Below are positions 16,635 to 25,800 of a stretch of 61,853 nt of DNA, one piece after another. The notes under the pieces are model-generated. The model worked only from the letters and a program-made list of their open reading frames with translations. It was not told where the DNA came from and made no database searches. Position 1 is the first letter of the stretch, and the number at the start of each line of letters is the position of its first letter. Origin of the DNA: Peptoniphilaceae bacterium AM52-5BH (lineage in GTDB: Bacteria; Bacillota; Clostridia; Tissierellales; Peptoniphilaceae); the NCBI GenBank assembly GCA_027669155.1, contig JAQEDR010000013.1:1-61853 (forward strand), read 5' to 3'. Made by a program: the position numbers and the translations under genes.

Positions 16635-17138
16635 ATGAAAAAAATAGCAGTATTAGTAGAATCACTATTCGAAGAAAGTGAATTAATATATCCATATCAT
16701 AGACTAAGAGAGGACTTCGAAGTTGTCCTTGTAGGAAGTGAGAAGGACGTTGAGTATCCATCAAAGTCTGGCTATAAGGTAAAATCAGATATATCAAGTA
16801 AAGAAGCTGACCCAAGTGAATTTGATGGGGTATATATACCAGGTGGCTACTCACCAGATGGAATGAGACAGCATGAGGCTACTGTCGATTTTGTAAAAAA
16901 AATACACGAAAACGGTAAGCCAATAGCTGCTGTATGCCACGGTCCATGGGTTGTTGCTGATGCAGGACTTTTGGATGGAGTAAAAGCCACCTCAACTCCT
17001 ACTATCAAAAACGACATTGTAAATGCTGGTGCAAAATGGGAGGATAGCGAAGTCGTTGTAGACAATAATATAATTACAAGTAGATCCCCTAAAGACCTAC
17101 CATCCCACGTAAAGGCATTTGTTGATGCTTTAAAATAA
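16635..17138 (+). CDS. DJ-1/PfpI family class I glutamine-amidotransferase-like protein
   Basis: A 167-residue DJ-1/PfpI protein. The nucleophile elbow AAVCHGPWVVADAGLL places the reactive cysteine near 103, and ESLFEESELIYPYHRL near the N-terminus gives the conserved acidic residue. Family members include deglycase/hydratase and chaperone-type stress proteins, and the exact activity is uncertain. The start is set at 16635 by AAAGGAG 6 nt upstream; an earlier in-frame ATG at 16611 lacks a ribosome binding site. Confidence 0.87.
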   Translation: MKKIAVLVESLFEESELIYPYHRLREDFEVVLVGSEKDVEYPSKSGYKVKSDISSKEADPSEFDGVYIPGGYSPDGMRQHEATVDFVKKIHENGKPIAAVCHGPWVVADAGLLDGVKATSTPTIKNDIVNAGAKWEDSEVVVDNNIITSRSPKDLPSHVKAFVDALK

Positions 17139-17141
17139 TAT

Positions 17142-17200
17142 AAGATCTTAGCCCCAAAATCCCTAGGGATAGCGGGGTTTTCTCTTGCTCAAAAGATCTT
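17142..17200 (+). terminator. nested terminator sharing the architecture of the palindromic repeat
   Basis: Outer arms AAGATCTT (17142-17149 and 17193-17200) enclose an inner hairpin: CCCC, AAA, ATCCC, TA, GGGAT, AGC, GGGG, followed by TTTTCT. The inner order CCCC-3 nt-ATCC...GGAT-3 nt-GGGG matches the 41-bp repeat at 22071 and 61801, though the sequence has diverged. Confidence 0.75.
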
Positions 17201-17231
17201 TATTAATTATAATATGAAGGTGGAGGATATA

Positions 17232-18509
17232 ATGGAAAATTTTGATCAATATTACGAATTTATATTAAATAGGGGAAGTACAAACGGGGGACACAGCCTA
17301 GAGAAAATAAAAAGTCTCTTGGAATATTTTGACAATCCTCAGGATAAAATAAAGGTAATCCACATTGCAGGTACAAATGGTAAGGGATCTACTGCAAATA
17401 TGATTGCCAATACACTTTCAAGCAAAAACAGGGTCGGCCTATTTACTTCACCATATATGACTAAGATAAATGAAGCTATATCAATTTCTGGTGTTGATAT
17501 AAGCGAGGAGGATTTTGCAAACATAATTGACAGATTAAGGGAACCTTTAGTAGAATTGGACGCAAAAGGCCTTCACAATTCTTATTTTGAAGTTTTGACA
17601 GCTATAATGTATATTTATTTTTATGAAAAAAAGGTAGACGTCGCAGTTGTAGAAGTTGGACTTGGAGGTAGTCTTGATTCAACTAATATTATAAAAAGTC
17701 CGATAGCCTGTGTAATAACGACAATATCTAAGGATCATATCCAAATCCTAGGAGATAGTCTAGAAGAAATAGCCCAGAATAAGGCTGGAATTATAAAAGA
17801 TGATTCTGAAGTATTCCTATATCCAAAGGAAGGTGCTGTAGAAGAAGTTTTCGTAGAAAAGGTAAGAAATACTTCTAGCAGGCTCCATACTTTTGATAAG
17901 ACAGAGATAGAAATAATTAAAACAAGTCCCGATTACAATGAGTTTTCATTTAGGTCTTATAAGAATATTAAAACAGGGCTAGTTGGCCTCCATCAGATTT
18001 ATAATGCAGTGACAGCTCTTATAACTTTGGATTTCTTAAAAGAAGAGTTCAATCTAAGTAATAAAGATATCTATGATGGATTATTGACTACGAGAAATCC
18101 TGGACGACTTGAACTTATAAATAATAATCCAAGAGTCTTAGTAGACGGATCTCACAATAGGGAAGCCATAGATGCGTTGACCTATGCCATATCTTCCTAC
18201 AAATATAGAAAACTTATAGTAGGATTTTCTATATTAAAGGATAAGGATTATAATTATATAATTGATTCCTTGGCCAAGCTTGCTGATGAAATTATAGTTA
18301 CAAAAATAAAGGATAATCCTAGGGCTTTTAATACAGATGAACTTTATAGCTTAGTAAAGGATAAAGGGAAAGAGGTAATAGAGATAAAAGATCCAATTAA
18401 GGCTTATGAGTATTCCAAAGAAAAAGCTAGTGAAAACGACTTGGTCCTTTGGTGTGGATCCTTGTATTTGGTGGGAGATATATTAAAATATGAAAAAGCT
18501 CCTCATTAA
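17232..18509 (+). CDS. folC: folylpolyglutamate synthase / dihydrofolate synthase
   Basis: A 425-residue Mur-ligase-family enzyme that adds glutamates to folates. The P-loop GTNGKGSTANM is at about residues 45-55, GLGGSLDSTN at about 142-151, and HNREAIDAL in the C-terminal domain near 308-316. I choose the ATG at 17232 because GGTGGAGG precedes it at 5 nt; the upstream in-frame ATG at 17214 would include that site in the coding sequence. It is convergent with the helicase gene only 5 bp away, and its final codons contain that gene's terminator. Confidence 0.92.
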   Translation: MENFDQYYEFILNRGSTNGGHSLEKIKSLLEYFDNPQDKIKVIHIAGTNGKGSTANMIANTLSSKNRVGLFTSPYMTKINEAISISGVDISEEDFANIIDRLREPLVELDAKGLHNSYFEVLTAIMYIYFYEKKVDVAVVEVGLGGSLDSTNIIKSPIACVITTISKDHIQILGDSLEEIAQNKAGIIKDDSEVFLYPKEGAVEEVFVEKVRNTSSRLHTFDKTEIEIIKTSPDYNEFSFRSYKNIKTGLVGLHQIYNAVTALITLDFLKEEFNLSNKDIYDGLLTTRNPGRLELINNNPRVLVDGSHNREAIDALTYAISSYKYRKLIVGFSILKDKDYNYIIDSLAKLADEIIVTKIKDNPRAFNTDELYSLVKDKGKEVIEIKDPIKAYEYSKEKASENDLVLWCGSLYLVGDILKYEKAPH

Positions 18510-18516
18510 GGAGCTT
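18493..18516 (-). terminator. terminator of the helicase gene lying inside folC
   Basis: Read on the minus strand, AAGCTCCT-TAATG-AGGAGCTT is followed by TTTTT. The stem occupies the last codons of the convergent folC gene. Confidence 0.75.
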
Positions 18517-20308
18517 AAAGTAAATCTTTGATTTGAGTGAAAAACATGGAGGGGCTGAGTTTTTCTGTTCCTCTTTTTTTAATTGTTAGAAGATGGAGAT
18601 TTTTCTTAGCCCTAGTCATTGCAACATACATTACTCGTCTTTCTTCCTCGATTTTCTTTCCTATATCTTCATTATCGACAATTATAGGAAATTCGTTTTT
18701 AACCATATTTATAACGAATACATTATCATACTCTAATCCCTTGGATTTATGGATGCTCGAAAGAATAAGGTCGGAAGTAGAAGTTGAGAGCTTCTTTTCA
18801 AGCTTATCCTTCTTTTCATAAAAGTCTTCAATACTTACCATATTTTTTGTAAAGTTAACCATCGATTCAACAAAGAGATCCTTATTTACAACTTCTTCCC
18901 TATATTTTTTGCTGAAATTTGTAATGTAAGATTTATAGTCCATATATTTATAAATATAGGAAATTTTCTTATCAAGACTAAGCTGTCTTATATGTTTTAA
19001 TTGTTTTTCCTTTTGTATTAGGGTCTCTATCTTATAGTCTTCCAAATCCATCTCGTATAGGCCCTCAAATACATTATTATTAAGACCCTTATAAGAAAGC
19101 TTATCTACTTCTTTTTTATTGAGGAAAGTTCCCATCTTGTAATAAATCTCGCAAAAAAGGTCAAGCCTGTCAAAGTCATCAGAAAATTCAATTATATTAA
19201 ATAAATCATCTATGATTTTTGATTCAAAGAAATTGAGGCTAGTAATATTTACAGAAAAATCAAGACCATCTTCCATTAGAAAGGAAATTATATTTAAAGC
19301 TTGGATATTATTCCTAAATAAAATTGCGTTCTTTTCACCTTTTTTTATATTTTCTATGATATATTTGTATTCGTCTCTAACGTTTCTTAGACTTCTGATA
19401 GTAATTTTTCCGGAAAAATCATTATTAGTAAATAAATCTTTGGGATAACGGTTCTGGTTAGTATCGATAAAAGCCTTAGAAATATTTACGATGTTTTTTG
19501 AAGACCTATGGTTTTCTGTCATCTCTATAATTTTTAAATCAGGATAGATAGACTTTAAATTTAACAAATATGAGACATCAGAAGCCCTAAATGAGTAAAT
19601 TGACTGGTCATCATCAGCTACTATCATCAAGTTATTTAGGGGAGCTGCGATTTTTTCTATAATTTTAAATTGAATTAGAGAAGTATCTTGTCCTTCATCT
19701 ACTTGTATATATTTGTATTTATTCCTAATAGAATTTAAAAGTCTTTGGTCGTTTTGAATTAATTTAAGGGCCATAACTTGCATATCATCAAAATCTATAT
19801 AGAAATTTCTTATCTTGAAATTCTCGTATGCCCTATAGATTTGAAGGCTATTTTTCACCTTGGAGTCTTCTAGATAGGTCTCATCAATCATGGCATTTTT
19901 CATATAAGATGTTAATCTGAAAAACTCATTTAGATCTTCTTTTGATATTTTTTTATTATTGATTTTAAAGTAAATCTTCCTAATCAAATCGTATTTATTA
20001 TAAAGGTCATCGGATTCTAATAGTCTTAGATTCCTATTATTTTTTTTGAGATAATTTCTTATAATTATATAGCAAAAGGCATGGATAGTCATAAAGGTCG
20101 CATCTGAAAAATTGTATCTTTCCTTCATATCTAAGGCTTGTGTTTTGGAGAAAGTTATGGTAAGGATATGCTTAGGATCAATAGTTTTAGACAAGAATTT
20201 AATTCTTTCCAAAAGCATAGTAGTTTTCCCCGCTCCAGGGCCTGCAAGGACCAAAATTGGACCATCTTTGTGCCTTAAGGCTAAATTTTGTTGGCTAGTT
20301 AGTTTCAT
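18515..20308 (-). CDS. UvrD/PcrA-like superfamily 1 DNA helicase
   Basis: A 597-residue ATP-dependent SF1A helicase. Motif I is LAGPGAGKTTML (about 21-32), motif II VDEGQDTSL (about 203-211), motif III ADDDQSIYSFR (about 231-241), motif V SIHKSKGLEYDNVF (about 515-528) and motif VI YVAMTRAKKNL (about 565-575). It is shorter than PcrA (about 720-740), with reduced 1B/2B subdomains and no PcrA-type C-terminal tail, so it is probably an accessory UvrD-family enzyme. It is transcribed alone on the minus strand. Confidence 0.88.
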   Translation of the reverse strand: MKLTSQQNLALRHKDGPILVLAGPGAGKTTMLLERIKFLSKTIDPKHILTITFSKTQALDMKERYNFSDATFMTIHAFCYIIIRNYLKKNNRNLRLLESDDLYNKYDLIRKIYFKINNKKISKEDLNEFFRLTSYMKNAMIDETYLEDSKVKNSLQIYRAYENFKIRNFYIDFDDMQVMALKLIQNDQRLLNSIRNKYKYIQVDEGQDTSLIQFKIIEKIAAPLNNLMIVADDDQSIYSFRASDVSYLLNLKSIYPDLKIIEMTENHRSSKNIVNISKAFIDTNQNRYPKDLFTNNDFSGKITIRSLRNVRDEYKYIIENIKKGEKNAILFRNNIQALNIISFLMEDGLDFSVNITSLNFFESKIIDDLFNIIEFSDDFDRLDLFCEIYYKMGTFLNKKEVDKLSYKGLNNNVFEGLYEMDLEDYKIETLIQKEKQLKHIRQLSLDKKISYIYKYMDYKSYITNFSKKYREEVVNKDLFVESMVNFTKNMVSIEDFYEKKDKLEKKLSTSTSDLILSSIHKSKGLEYDNVFVINMVKNEFPIIVDNEDIGKKIEEERRVMYVAMTRAKKNLHLLTIKKRGTEKLSPSMFFTQIKDLL

Positions 20309-20385
20309 ATCTTTATTTTATCATATTAATTTCTTTAAATATATGTTAAAATATAAGAAGAAGAAAATAATAGATGGGGGAAATA

Positions 20386-21183
20386 ATGCTTACACAAAAT
20401 TTTTTGAAATCAAGAACATCAACTAGAGACTTTAAAGAAGATAATTTATCAAGCAAAGTAGTAGAAGAATTAAACAAAGAAATGGAAGCTGCTGCTACAA
20501 AGCACGGCAAAGAAGACATTAAATTCTTACTACTAACAGATGGTGCCGACGTCTATCAAAAACTCCAAGGTCTAGCAGGCTATAAGGGAGTTATGATCAA
20601 GGCTCCAAGCTATATTGCTTTGAACACTCTAAATGATAAAAAAGAGACCTATGTCAAAGCTGCTTACGCTATGGAAGAGCTAATTACTAAATTAAATGAA
20701 CTTAAACTTGGAAATTGCTGGATTACTGTAAGTGAGGTGGAAGAAGATATCAAGAAATCTGCCTTCAACTATACAGAAGGTGATGTTTCAATACTATTAG
20801 CCATAGGATATCCAATAGATGATACAGTTAGAGAGCACAAATACTATGATAGACTTGCAAATTCTGATTTGGTATATATAGATAGCTTTGATAATCCTGC
20901 AAGCGATGAAGATCTTGAGCAAAGGGGACTTAATAGTATCTTTGATTATGCGAAATATGCTCCTTCAGCATACAATTCTCAACCTTGGAGATTCTTAATA
21001 GAAGATGATAAACTTTCAATTTATATCAAAGACTATGCAGGCGATGTAAATTTAATAGATGCAGGTATAATAATGTATTATATTGACGAATTAGGAAAGA
21101 CAATTTCATCTAATAGCAAGTGGGAGATCAAACCAGTTGTAGATGGAAGCGAATATAGCTATATCGCAAGTAAGAATTTATAG
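20386..21183 (+). CDS. nitroreductase family protein (TM1586-like)
   Basis: A 265-residue flavin oxidoreductase-fold protein. SRTSTRDF near the N-terminus is the FMN-contact region typical of nitroreductases. YAPSAYNSQPWRF (about 189-201) repeats a nitroreductase FMN motif in the second half, as in the two-lobed TM1586-type family. The start is at 20386 behind GGGGG; an in-frame ATG at 20374 overlaps that site. The electron acceptor is unknown. Confidence 0.8.
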   Translation: MLTQNFLKSRTSTRDFKEDNLSSKVVEELNKEMEAAATKHGKEDIKFLLLTDGADVYQKLQGLAGYKGVMIKAPSYIALNTLNDKKETYVKAAYAMEELITKLNELKLGNCWITVSEVEEDIKKSAFNYTEGDVSILLAIGYPIDDTVREHKYYDRLANSDLVYIDSFDNPASDEDLEQRGLNSIFDYAKYAPSAYNSQPWRFLIEDDKLSIYIKDYAGDVNLIDAGIIMYYIDELGKTISSNSKWEIKPVVDGSEYSYIASKNL

Positions 21184-21189
21184 AATAAT

Positions 21190-21211
21190 GGGCGCACAAG
21201 CGTCCTTATTT
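21190..21211 (+). terminator. terminator after the nitroreductase gene
   Basis: GGGCGC-ACAA-GCGTCC (6 bp, one wobble), then TTATTTT. Confidence 0.55.
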
Positions 21212-21228
21212 TAATGGAGGAGTTAGAA

Positions 21229-22047
21229 TTGATAAGATTATATACAGAAAAAGATTTTGAAAAGATGAGGGCAGCGGCTGAAATTCTCTGCCAAACTCAT
21301 CTGGCTATAAAAGAAATTATCAGGGAAGGAATTACTACCTTAGAACTTGATAAATTTGCAAATGAGTTCATTACAAAACACAAAAAAGCAATCCCTGCCC
21401 AACTAGGCTATGGGGATTTTCCATTTACCCTATGCATATCAGTAAATGATGAGATATGCCACGGTTACCCAACAGACTACGTCCTACAAGAAGGGGATAT
21501 TGTTTCAATAGATAATGTTATTGACCTTGATGGTGGTCTTGCTGACTCATGCTGGACTTATACAATCGGTAAGATGAGTGAAGAAGATCAGAGATTAGTC
21601 GATGTAGATCTAGAATGCCTAAAAAAAGGAATAGAGGCTGCCCTTCCAGGAAATAGGATAGGAGATATCGGTGCCGCTATTCAAGAATATGTTGAAGATG
21701 AGAATGGATTTTCTGTTATAAGAGACTTTATAGGTCACGGTATAGGTAAGGAAATGCACGAAGATCCCCAAGTTCCTCACTACGGTAAGGCAGGAAGAGG
21801 TCCTAGAATCGAAGCTGGTATGGTATTTACTATTGAGCCAATGATTGCTGCTGGTGATTGGAAGATGAAAGTTGACGATAACGGTCGGACTGCAAGGACA
21901 AGAGATGGGTCCAAATGCTCTCAATTCGAACACCAACTAATAATTCATGAAGATGGACCAGAGATAATTACTGACCAGGATAAGTATAAGCTAACGGAAG
22001 ACGACTTAGTTTTTATAGAAAATTATAAGAAAAGAAATAATATATAG
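21229..22047 (+). CDS. map: methionine aminopeptidase, type I
   Basis: A 272-residue metallopeptidase that removes N-terminal methionine from nascent proteins. Metal ligands are visible: two aspartates in SIDNVIDLDGGLADS (about 93-107), the histidine in GHGIGKEMHEDP (about 170-181), FTIEP (about 203) and the final glutamate in SQFEHQL (about 235). I set the start at a TTG (21229) because GGAGGAG lies 6 nt upstream and the protein then begins MIRLYTEKDFEKM like other Map proteins; an ATG at 21214 would swallow the ribosome binding site. Confidence 0.92.
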   Translation: MIRLYTEKDFEKMRAAAEILCQTHLAIKEIIREGITTLELDKFANEFITKHKKAIPAQLGYGDFPFTLCISVNDEICHGYPTDYVLQEGDIVSIDNVIDLDGGLADSCWTYTIGKMSEEDQRLVDVDLECLKKGIEAALPGNRIGDIGAAIQEYVEDENGFSVIRDFIGHGIGKEMHEDPQVPHYGKAGRGPRIEAGMVFTIEPMIAAGDWKMKVDDNGRTARTRDGSKCSQFEHQLIIHEDGPEIITDQDKYKLTEDDLVFIENYKKRNNI

Positions 22048-22048
22048 G

Positions 22049-22126
22049 AAAAGCACGGCCAAATGAGCTGAACCCCTCCATCCGTATTCCGGATTTTGGG
22101 GTTCAGGTCAAAACTGCCGTGCTTTT
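22049..22126. terminator. nested bidirectional terminator between map and tdk
   Basis: A perfect 11-bp outer stem, AAAAGCACGGC (22049-22059) with GCCGTGCTTTT (22116-22126), encloses a 56-nt interior. Most of that interior is a palindromic repeat also found at 61801-61841. T runs leave in both directions, which suits the convergent genes. Confidence 0.8.
22063..22111. repeat. dispersed palindromic repeat, copy 1
   Basis: Twelve-base arms GAGCTGAACCCC and GGGGTTCAGGTC (one mismatch) flank an inner ATCCG-TATTC-CGGAT hairpin. Bases 22071-22111 are identical, in reverse complement, to 61801-61841. Confidence 0.9.
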
Positions 22127-22730
22127 ATATATCCTCTAGAGATATTTGGTTTTTGTATTTTTCTTTTTCTCTCATTTTTTTGTTATAACAAGATCTGCAT
22201 AGGGGTTCGTATAAATCTTTTGAACCAATTTGGATACGAGATTCATCCGAAGTCTTCCTATAAGATGCCCAGGCATCTTCTCCACAAGAAGCGCAAATTG
22301 CGTGGTGCTTTACAAGCTCGTCAGCTATGGGCATAATTTCTTTTATAATCTCAAATGGTTGGGTCTTATAGTCCATATCAAGCCCTGATACAACTATAGT
22401 AATTTTCATTGCCATTAGTTCGTTGAATATATCTATAACTTCGCTAGGCTCGTTAGGGAAGAATTGTAATTCATCAATTCCTATACAGTCTATATCGTTA
22501 TTTTTGGCATAAGCTAAGATTTCTCTTAAGTTTTCAACCTTGTGGGCGTCTAATTGTAAGTTATCGTGGCTTACAATCTTTCTCTCGTCATCTCTACTGT
22601 CAATCGATGGTTTAAAGGCTACGATTTTATAATTTGCTATCCTCATCCTATAGAGCTCTCTCCAAAGGGAGGTTGTTTTTCCTGAAAACATAGAGCCGGT
22701 GTGGACGATCAATCTTCCTTGCTTTTTCAT
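22125..22730 (-). CDS. tdk: thymidine kinase (type II)
   Basis: A roughly 201-residue thymidine kinase, phosphorylating thymidine in the salvage pathway. The P-loop GSMFSGKTTS is at about 12-21, the Walker-B-like DELQFF near 90, and the zinc lasso comes from CASCGEDAW and CRSCYNKK in the C-terminal third. The first in-frame ATG (22745) overlaps the stop of ychF and would add five residues. I prefer 22730, which has AGAGA upstream and gives the usual short N-terminus, but the choice is not certain. It is coupled to ychF on the minus strand. Confidence 0.92.
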   Translation of the reverse strand: MKKQGRLIVHTGSMFSGKTTSLWRELYRMRIANYKIVAFKPSIDSRDDERKIVSHDNLQLDAHKVENLREILAYAKNNDIDCIGIDELQFFPNEPSEVIDIFNELMAMKITIVVSGLDMDYKTQPFEIIKEIMPIADELVKHHAICASCGEDAWASYRKTSDESRIQIGSKDLYEPLCRSCYNKKMREKEKYKNQISLEDI

Positions 22731-22737
22731 AGTGTCT

Positions 22738-23835
22738 CTATACATTAAACTTAAAGTTGACTACATCGCCATCTTGCATGATGTAATCTTTTCCTTCTTG
22801 TCTTAGGAGGCCTTTTTCTTGGGCCTTGTGGATTGAACCAGATTCTACTAAGTCATCATAAGAAACAATTTCTGCCTTGATAAATCCTCTTGATATATCA
22901 GAATGGATTTTACCAGCGGCGTCTACTGCCTTTGTTCCATTAGTGATAGTCCAAGCTCTTGTTTCCATCTCACCAGTTGTCAAAAATGACATAAGGTTAA
23001 GCGTTTTATATGAGTCTTTGATTACCTTGTCTGTACCTGATTCTTCAAGGCCGATCATAGCTAAAAATTCCGCTCTTTCTTCTTCATCTTCGATTTCAGA
23101 AATTTCTTGCTCAATTTTAGCGGAAACTACAGAAACTTCAGCTCCTTCGCTTTTGGCAAATTCACGAACCTTCTCCACATATGGATTATCCTTGCCATCA
23201 TTTGCAGCGTCTTCTTCGTTGACATTGCATACATAAATGATTGGCTTTGTAGAAAGAAGCTGATAGGCCCTAAGCATTTTGTTTTCTTCTTCATTTAAGT
23301 CTAATATTCTTGCGGATTTGCCTTCTTCTAGAACTTCCTTAATCCTTTCTAGAAGTTCAACCTCGCTTCTTACGCTTTTATCACTTCTTGCAACCTTTTT
23401 TCTTTTCTCTAGGACCTTATCTACAAGTTCTAGATCAGAGAAAATCAACTCGAGATTGATTGTTTCTATGTCTCTTAGTGGGTCAACTGATCCATCTACG
23501 TGAGTTACATTAGCATCATCGAAGCATCTTAAGACTTCAACTATTGCCTCTGTTTCTCTGATATTAGACAAGAACTTATTTCCTAATCCTTCTCCCTTTG
23601 AGGCGCCCTTTACAAGTCCAGCTATATCATAGAATTCTACAACTGCAGGAACTATCTTTTTACTAGAGCTCATTTCTGATAGAACTTCTAGCCTTTGATC
23701 AGGTACATTTACAAGACCTACATTTGGATCTATAGTCGCAAATGGATAGTTGGCAATAAGTGCACCCGCTTTGGTAATGGCATTGAATAATGTTGATTTT
23801 CCAACATTAGGCAAGCCTACTATTCCTAATTTCAT
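22738..23835 (-). CDS. ychF: redox-regulated ATPase YchF (Obg-family)
   Basis: A 365-residue Obg-family P-loop protein that binds ATP rather than GTP and associates with ribosomes. [15 protein letters not shown] is at residues 5-19, the switch-II region is [17 protein letters not shown] (about 69-85), and the non-canonical base-recognition motif NVNEED near 200 replaces NKxD, as in YchF. A C-terminal TGS domain ends the protein. Length is normal. It is the first gene of a two-gene minus-strand unit with tdk. Confidence 0.95.
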   Translation of the reverse strand: MKLGIVGLPNVGKSTLFNAITKAGALIANYPFATIDPNVGLVNVPDQRLEVLSEMSSSKKIVPAVVEFYDIAGLVKGASKGEGLGNKFLSNIRETEAIVEVLRCFDDANVTHVDGSVDPLRDIETINLELIFSDLELVDKVLEKRKKVARSDKSVRSEVELLERIKEVLEEGKSARILDLNEEENKMLRAYQLLSTKPIIYVCNVNEEDAANDGKDNPYVEKVREFAKSEGAEVSVVSAKIEQEISEIEDEEERAEFLAMIGLEESGTDKVIKDSYKTLNLMSFLTTGEMETRAWTITNGTKAVDAAGKIHSDISRGFIKAEIVSYDDLVESGSIHKAQEKGLLRQEGKDYIMQDGDVVNFKFNV

Positions 23836-23941
23836 TTAATCACTCCATCCACTTTTTTATTTTTGCAATGATAATATTATAATTGTTTTAAAAGAAATAT
23901 CAATCAGAATATAAGATGAATTATTGTAATATTAGCTTGTT

Positions 23942-23978
23942 TAATCTCTTTAATGAAATAAATTATGTAAAGAGATTA
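23942..23978. promoter_or_regulatory. 11-bp perfect inverted repeat over the pepP promoter
   Basis: TAATCTCTTTA (23942-23952) and TAAAGAGATTA (23968-23978) are separated by 15 nt. The site is in a divergent intergenic region, so it is not a terminator. It overlaps the -35 and spacer region of the predicted promoter, as an operator would. Confidence 0.45.
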
Positions 23979-23991
23979 TTATTAGTATAAT
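23963..23991 (+). promoter_or_regulatory. putative promoter of the aminopeptidase P unit
   Basis: TATAAT at 23986-23991 with a poor -35 (TTATGT) at 17 bp. Confidence 0.45.
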
Positions 23992-24030
23992 ATAGATATA
24001 TGATTACTTTAAGATTTTAAGGAGAAAAAC

Positions 24031-25800
24031 ATGAATATCAACGAACGATTAGAAAAACTTAGAAATCTAATGAGAGAAAGAAATATAGATGCTTATATAG
24101 TACCAACTTCTGATCCACATCAGTCAGAATATTTATCTGATTATTACAAAACTCGTGAATTTATATCAGGCTTTACAGGATCTGCTGGTACAGCCCTCAT
24201 TACTATGAATGAGGCTCTTCTATGGACTGACAGTAGATATTTCTTGCAAGCCGCAAAGGAGCTTAAGAATTCTGACTTTCAATTGATGAAAATGGGAGTG
24301 GAAGGTGTTCCTAATCTAATCGAATACTTGGACGGAAATATAGGTGAATTCGGGAAGATTGCCTTCGATGGCAAAAATTTCTCAGTAAAAGCCTACAAGG
24401 ATTTAAGCGAAAGTATGGGTGCAAGGATTTTGGTATCTGATGTTGATTATATCTCCCAAATCTGGACAGATAGACCAAGCCTTAGAAAAGATAAGGCTTG
24501 GATTATGGAAGATAAATATGCAGGTGAAAGTATCTCACAAAAGCTCCTTCGCCTTAGAGAAAAAATGTCAGATAAAGGTTATGATTACACCTTCATAGGT
24601 TCCCCAGAAGATGTTTGTTATCTTTTAAATATTAGAGGTAATGATGTCGATTATAATCCGGTTCTTTTATCATATGCTCTAATATCTAAGGATGAAGCCT
24701 ACTTGTGTATTGATGAAGATAAAATTCCTGGAGAAGTAAGTGATTATCTAGAAGCTAATGGTGTAAAATTATATTCTTATGATTCTATCTTTAAGCTTCT
24801 TAATAATATTGCTGGGAAAAATAGAATTTTCCTCGACCCTGAAAGAACAAATGTCGCCATATATGATAGCATTAATTCCAATGTGAAGGTAAGTCTTGGT
24901 ACAAATATAACAACTGATATGAAGGCGATTAAAACAGATGTTGAGATAGAAAATATTAAAAAAGCCTATATTAAGGACGGTATAGCCTTAACCAAGTTTT
25001 TCGCTTGGCTAGAAGTTGGGGCAAAGACGGGAAACTTAAATGAGCTCTTAGCAAGTAAGAAACTCCAAGATTTAAGGAAAGAAGATGAATCCTACATTGA
25101 AGATTCCTTCGAAACAATAGCAGGCTATAAGGAAAATGCAGCTATAGTTCACTATGCTCCACAAGCTACTGGCTCTAAGACAATCAAAGATGAAGGTATG
25201 ATCCTAGTAGATTCTGGTGCTCATTATAAGGAAGGAACTACAGATATTACTAGGACAGTAGCCCTAGGAAGATTAACAGATCAGGAAAAAACTGACTATA
25301 CCCTAGTATTAAAATCATTCTTAAGTTTGTTTCTAGCTAGGTTTAAAGACAAGACTAACGGTCAAAGACTTGATGCTCTAGCAAAATATCCACTTTGGCA
25401 AGCAGGTAAGGACTTTTTCCATGGAACAGGCCATGGCGTTGGCTTTGTACTTACTGTACATGAGGGACCACAAAGAATTTCTGAAAGAGATGATAGCAGG
25501 TTTGTAGAAAACATGACTACATCAATCGAGCCAGGCCTTTATATAGAAAATTCACACGGAATAAGAATTGAAAATGAAGCCTATGTAAAAAGAGCTATGG
25601 AAAATGAATTTGGAAAGTTTAATCAATTTGAAAGTCTAACTTTTGTCCCAATTGATACAAGACCGGTTAAGACTGAAATGCTAAATAGAGATGAGATTGA
25701 TTGGCTAAATGAATATAACAAGACCTGCTTTGAAAAATTGAGTCCATATCTTGAAGGATCAGAGTTAGAATATTTGAAAGAGAGTTGTAAAGCAATTTGA
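24031..25800 (+). CDS. pepP: Xaa-Pro aminopeptidase (M24B, long three-domain form)
   Basis: A 589-residue aminopeptidase P removing N-terminal residues that precede proline. Two creatinase-type N-terminal domains (about 1-150 and 155-310) are followed by the pita-bread catalytic domain. Metal ligands are in VDSGAHYKEGTTDITRT (about 391-407), FHGTGHGVGF (about 469-478), TSIEPGLY and IRIENEA. The length matches the eukaryote-like long form rather than the roughly 360-residue PepQ type. It begins a run of overlapping genes with uvrC and hprK. In an amino-acid fermenter it may also serve peptide nutrition. Confidence 0.92.
   Translation: MNINERLEKLRNLMRERNIDAYIVPTSDPHQSEYLSDYYKTREFISGFTGSAGTALITMNEALLWTDSRYFLQAAKELKNSDFQLMKMGVEGVPNLIEYLDGNIGEFGKIAFDGKNFSVKAYKDLSESMGARILVSDVDYISQIWTDRPSLRKDKAWIMEDKYAGESISQKLLRLREKMSDKGYDYTFIGSPEDVCYLLNIRGNDVDYNPVLLSYALISKDEAYLCIDEDKIPGEVSDYLEANGVKLYSYDSIFKLLNNIAGKNRIFLDPERTNVAIYDSINSNVKVSLGTNITTDMKAIKTDVEIENIKKAYIKDGIALTKFFAWLEVGAKTGNLNELLASKKLQDLRKEDESYIEDSFETIAGYKENAAIVHYAPQATGSKTIKDEGMILVDSGAHYKEGTTDITRTVALGRLTDQEKTDYTLVLKSFLSLFLARFKDKTNGQRLDALAKYPLWQAGKDFFHGTGHGVGFVLTVHEGPQRISERDDSRFVENMTTSIEPGLYIENSHGIRIENEAYVKRAMENEFGKFNQFESLTFVPIDTRPVKTEMLNRDEIDWLNEYNKTCFEKLSPYLEGSELEYLKESCKAI

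Noticed and set aside
22063..22111. insertion sequence end or CRISPR-type repeat
   Set aside because: No transposase, no array and no spacers; only two identical copies 40 kb apart plus one diverged structure, so it is listed as a dispersed palindromic repeat.
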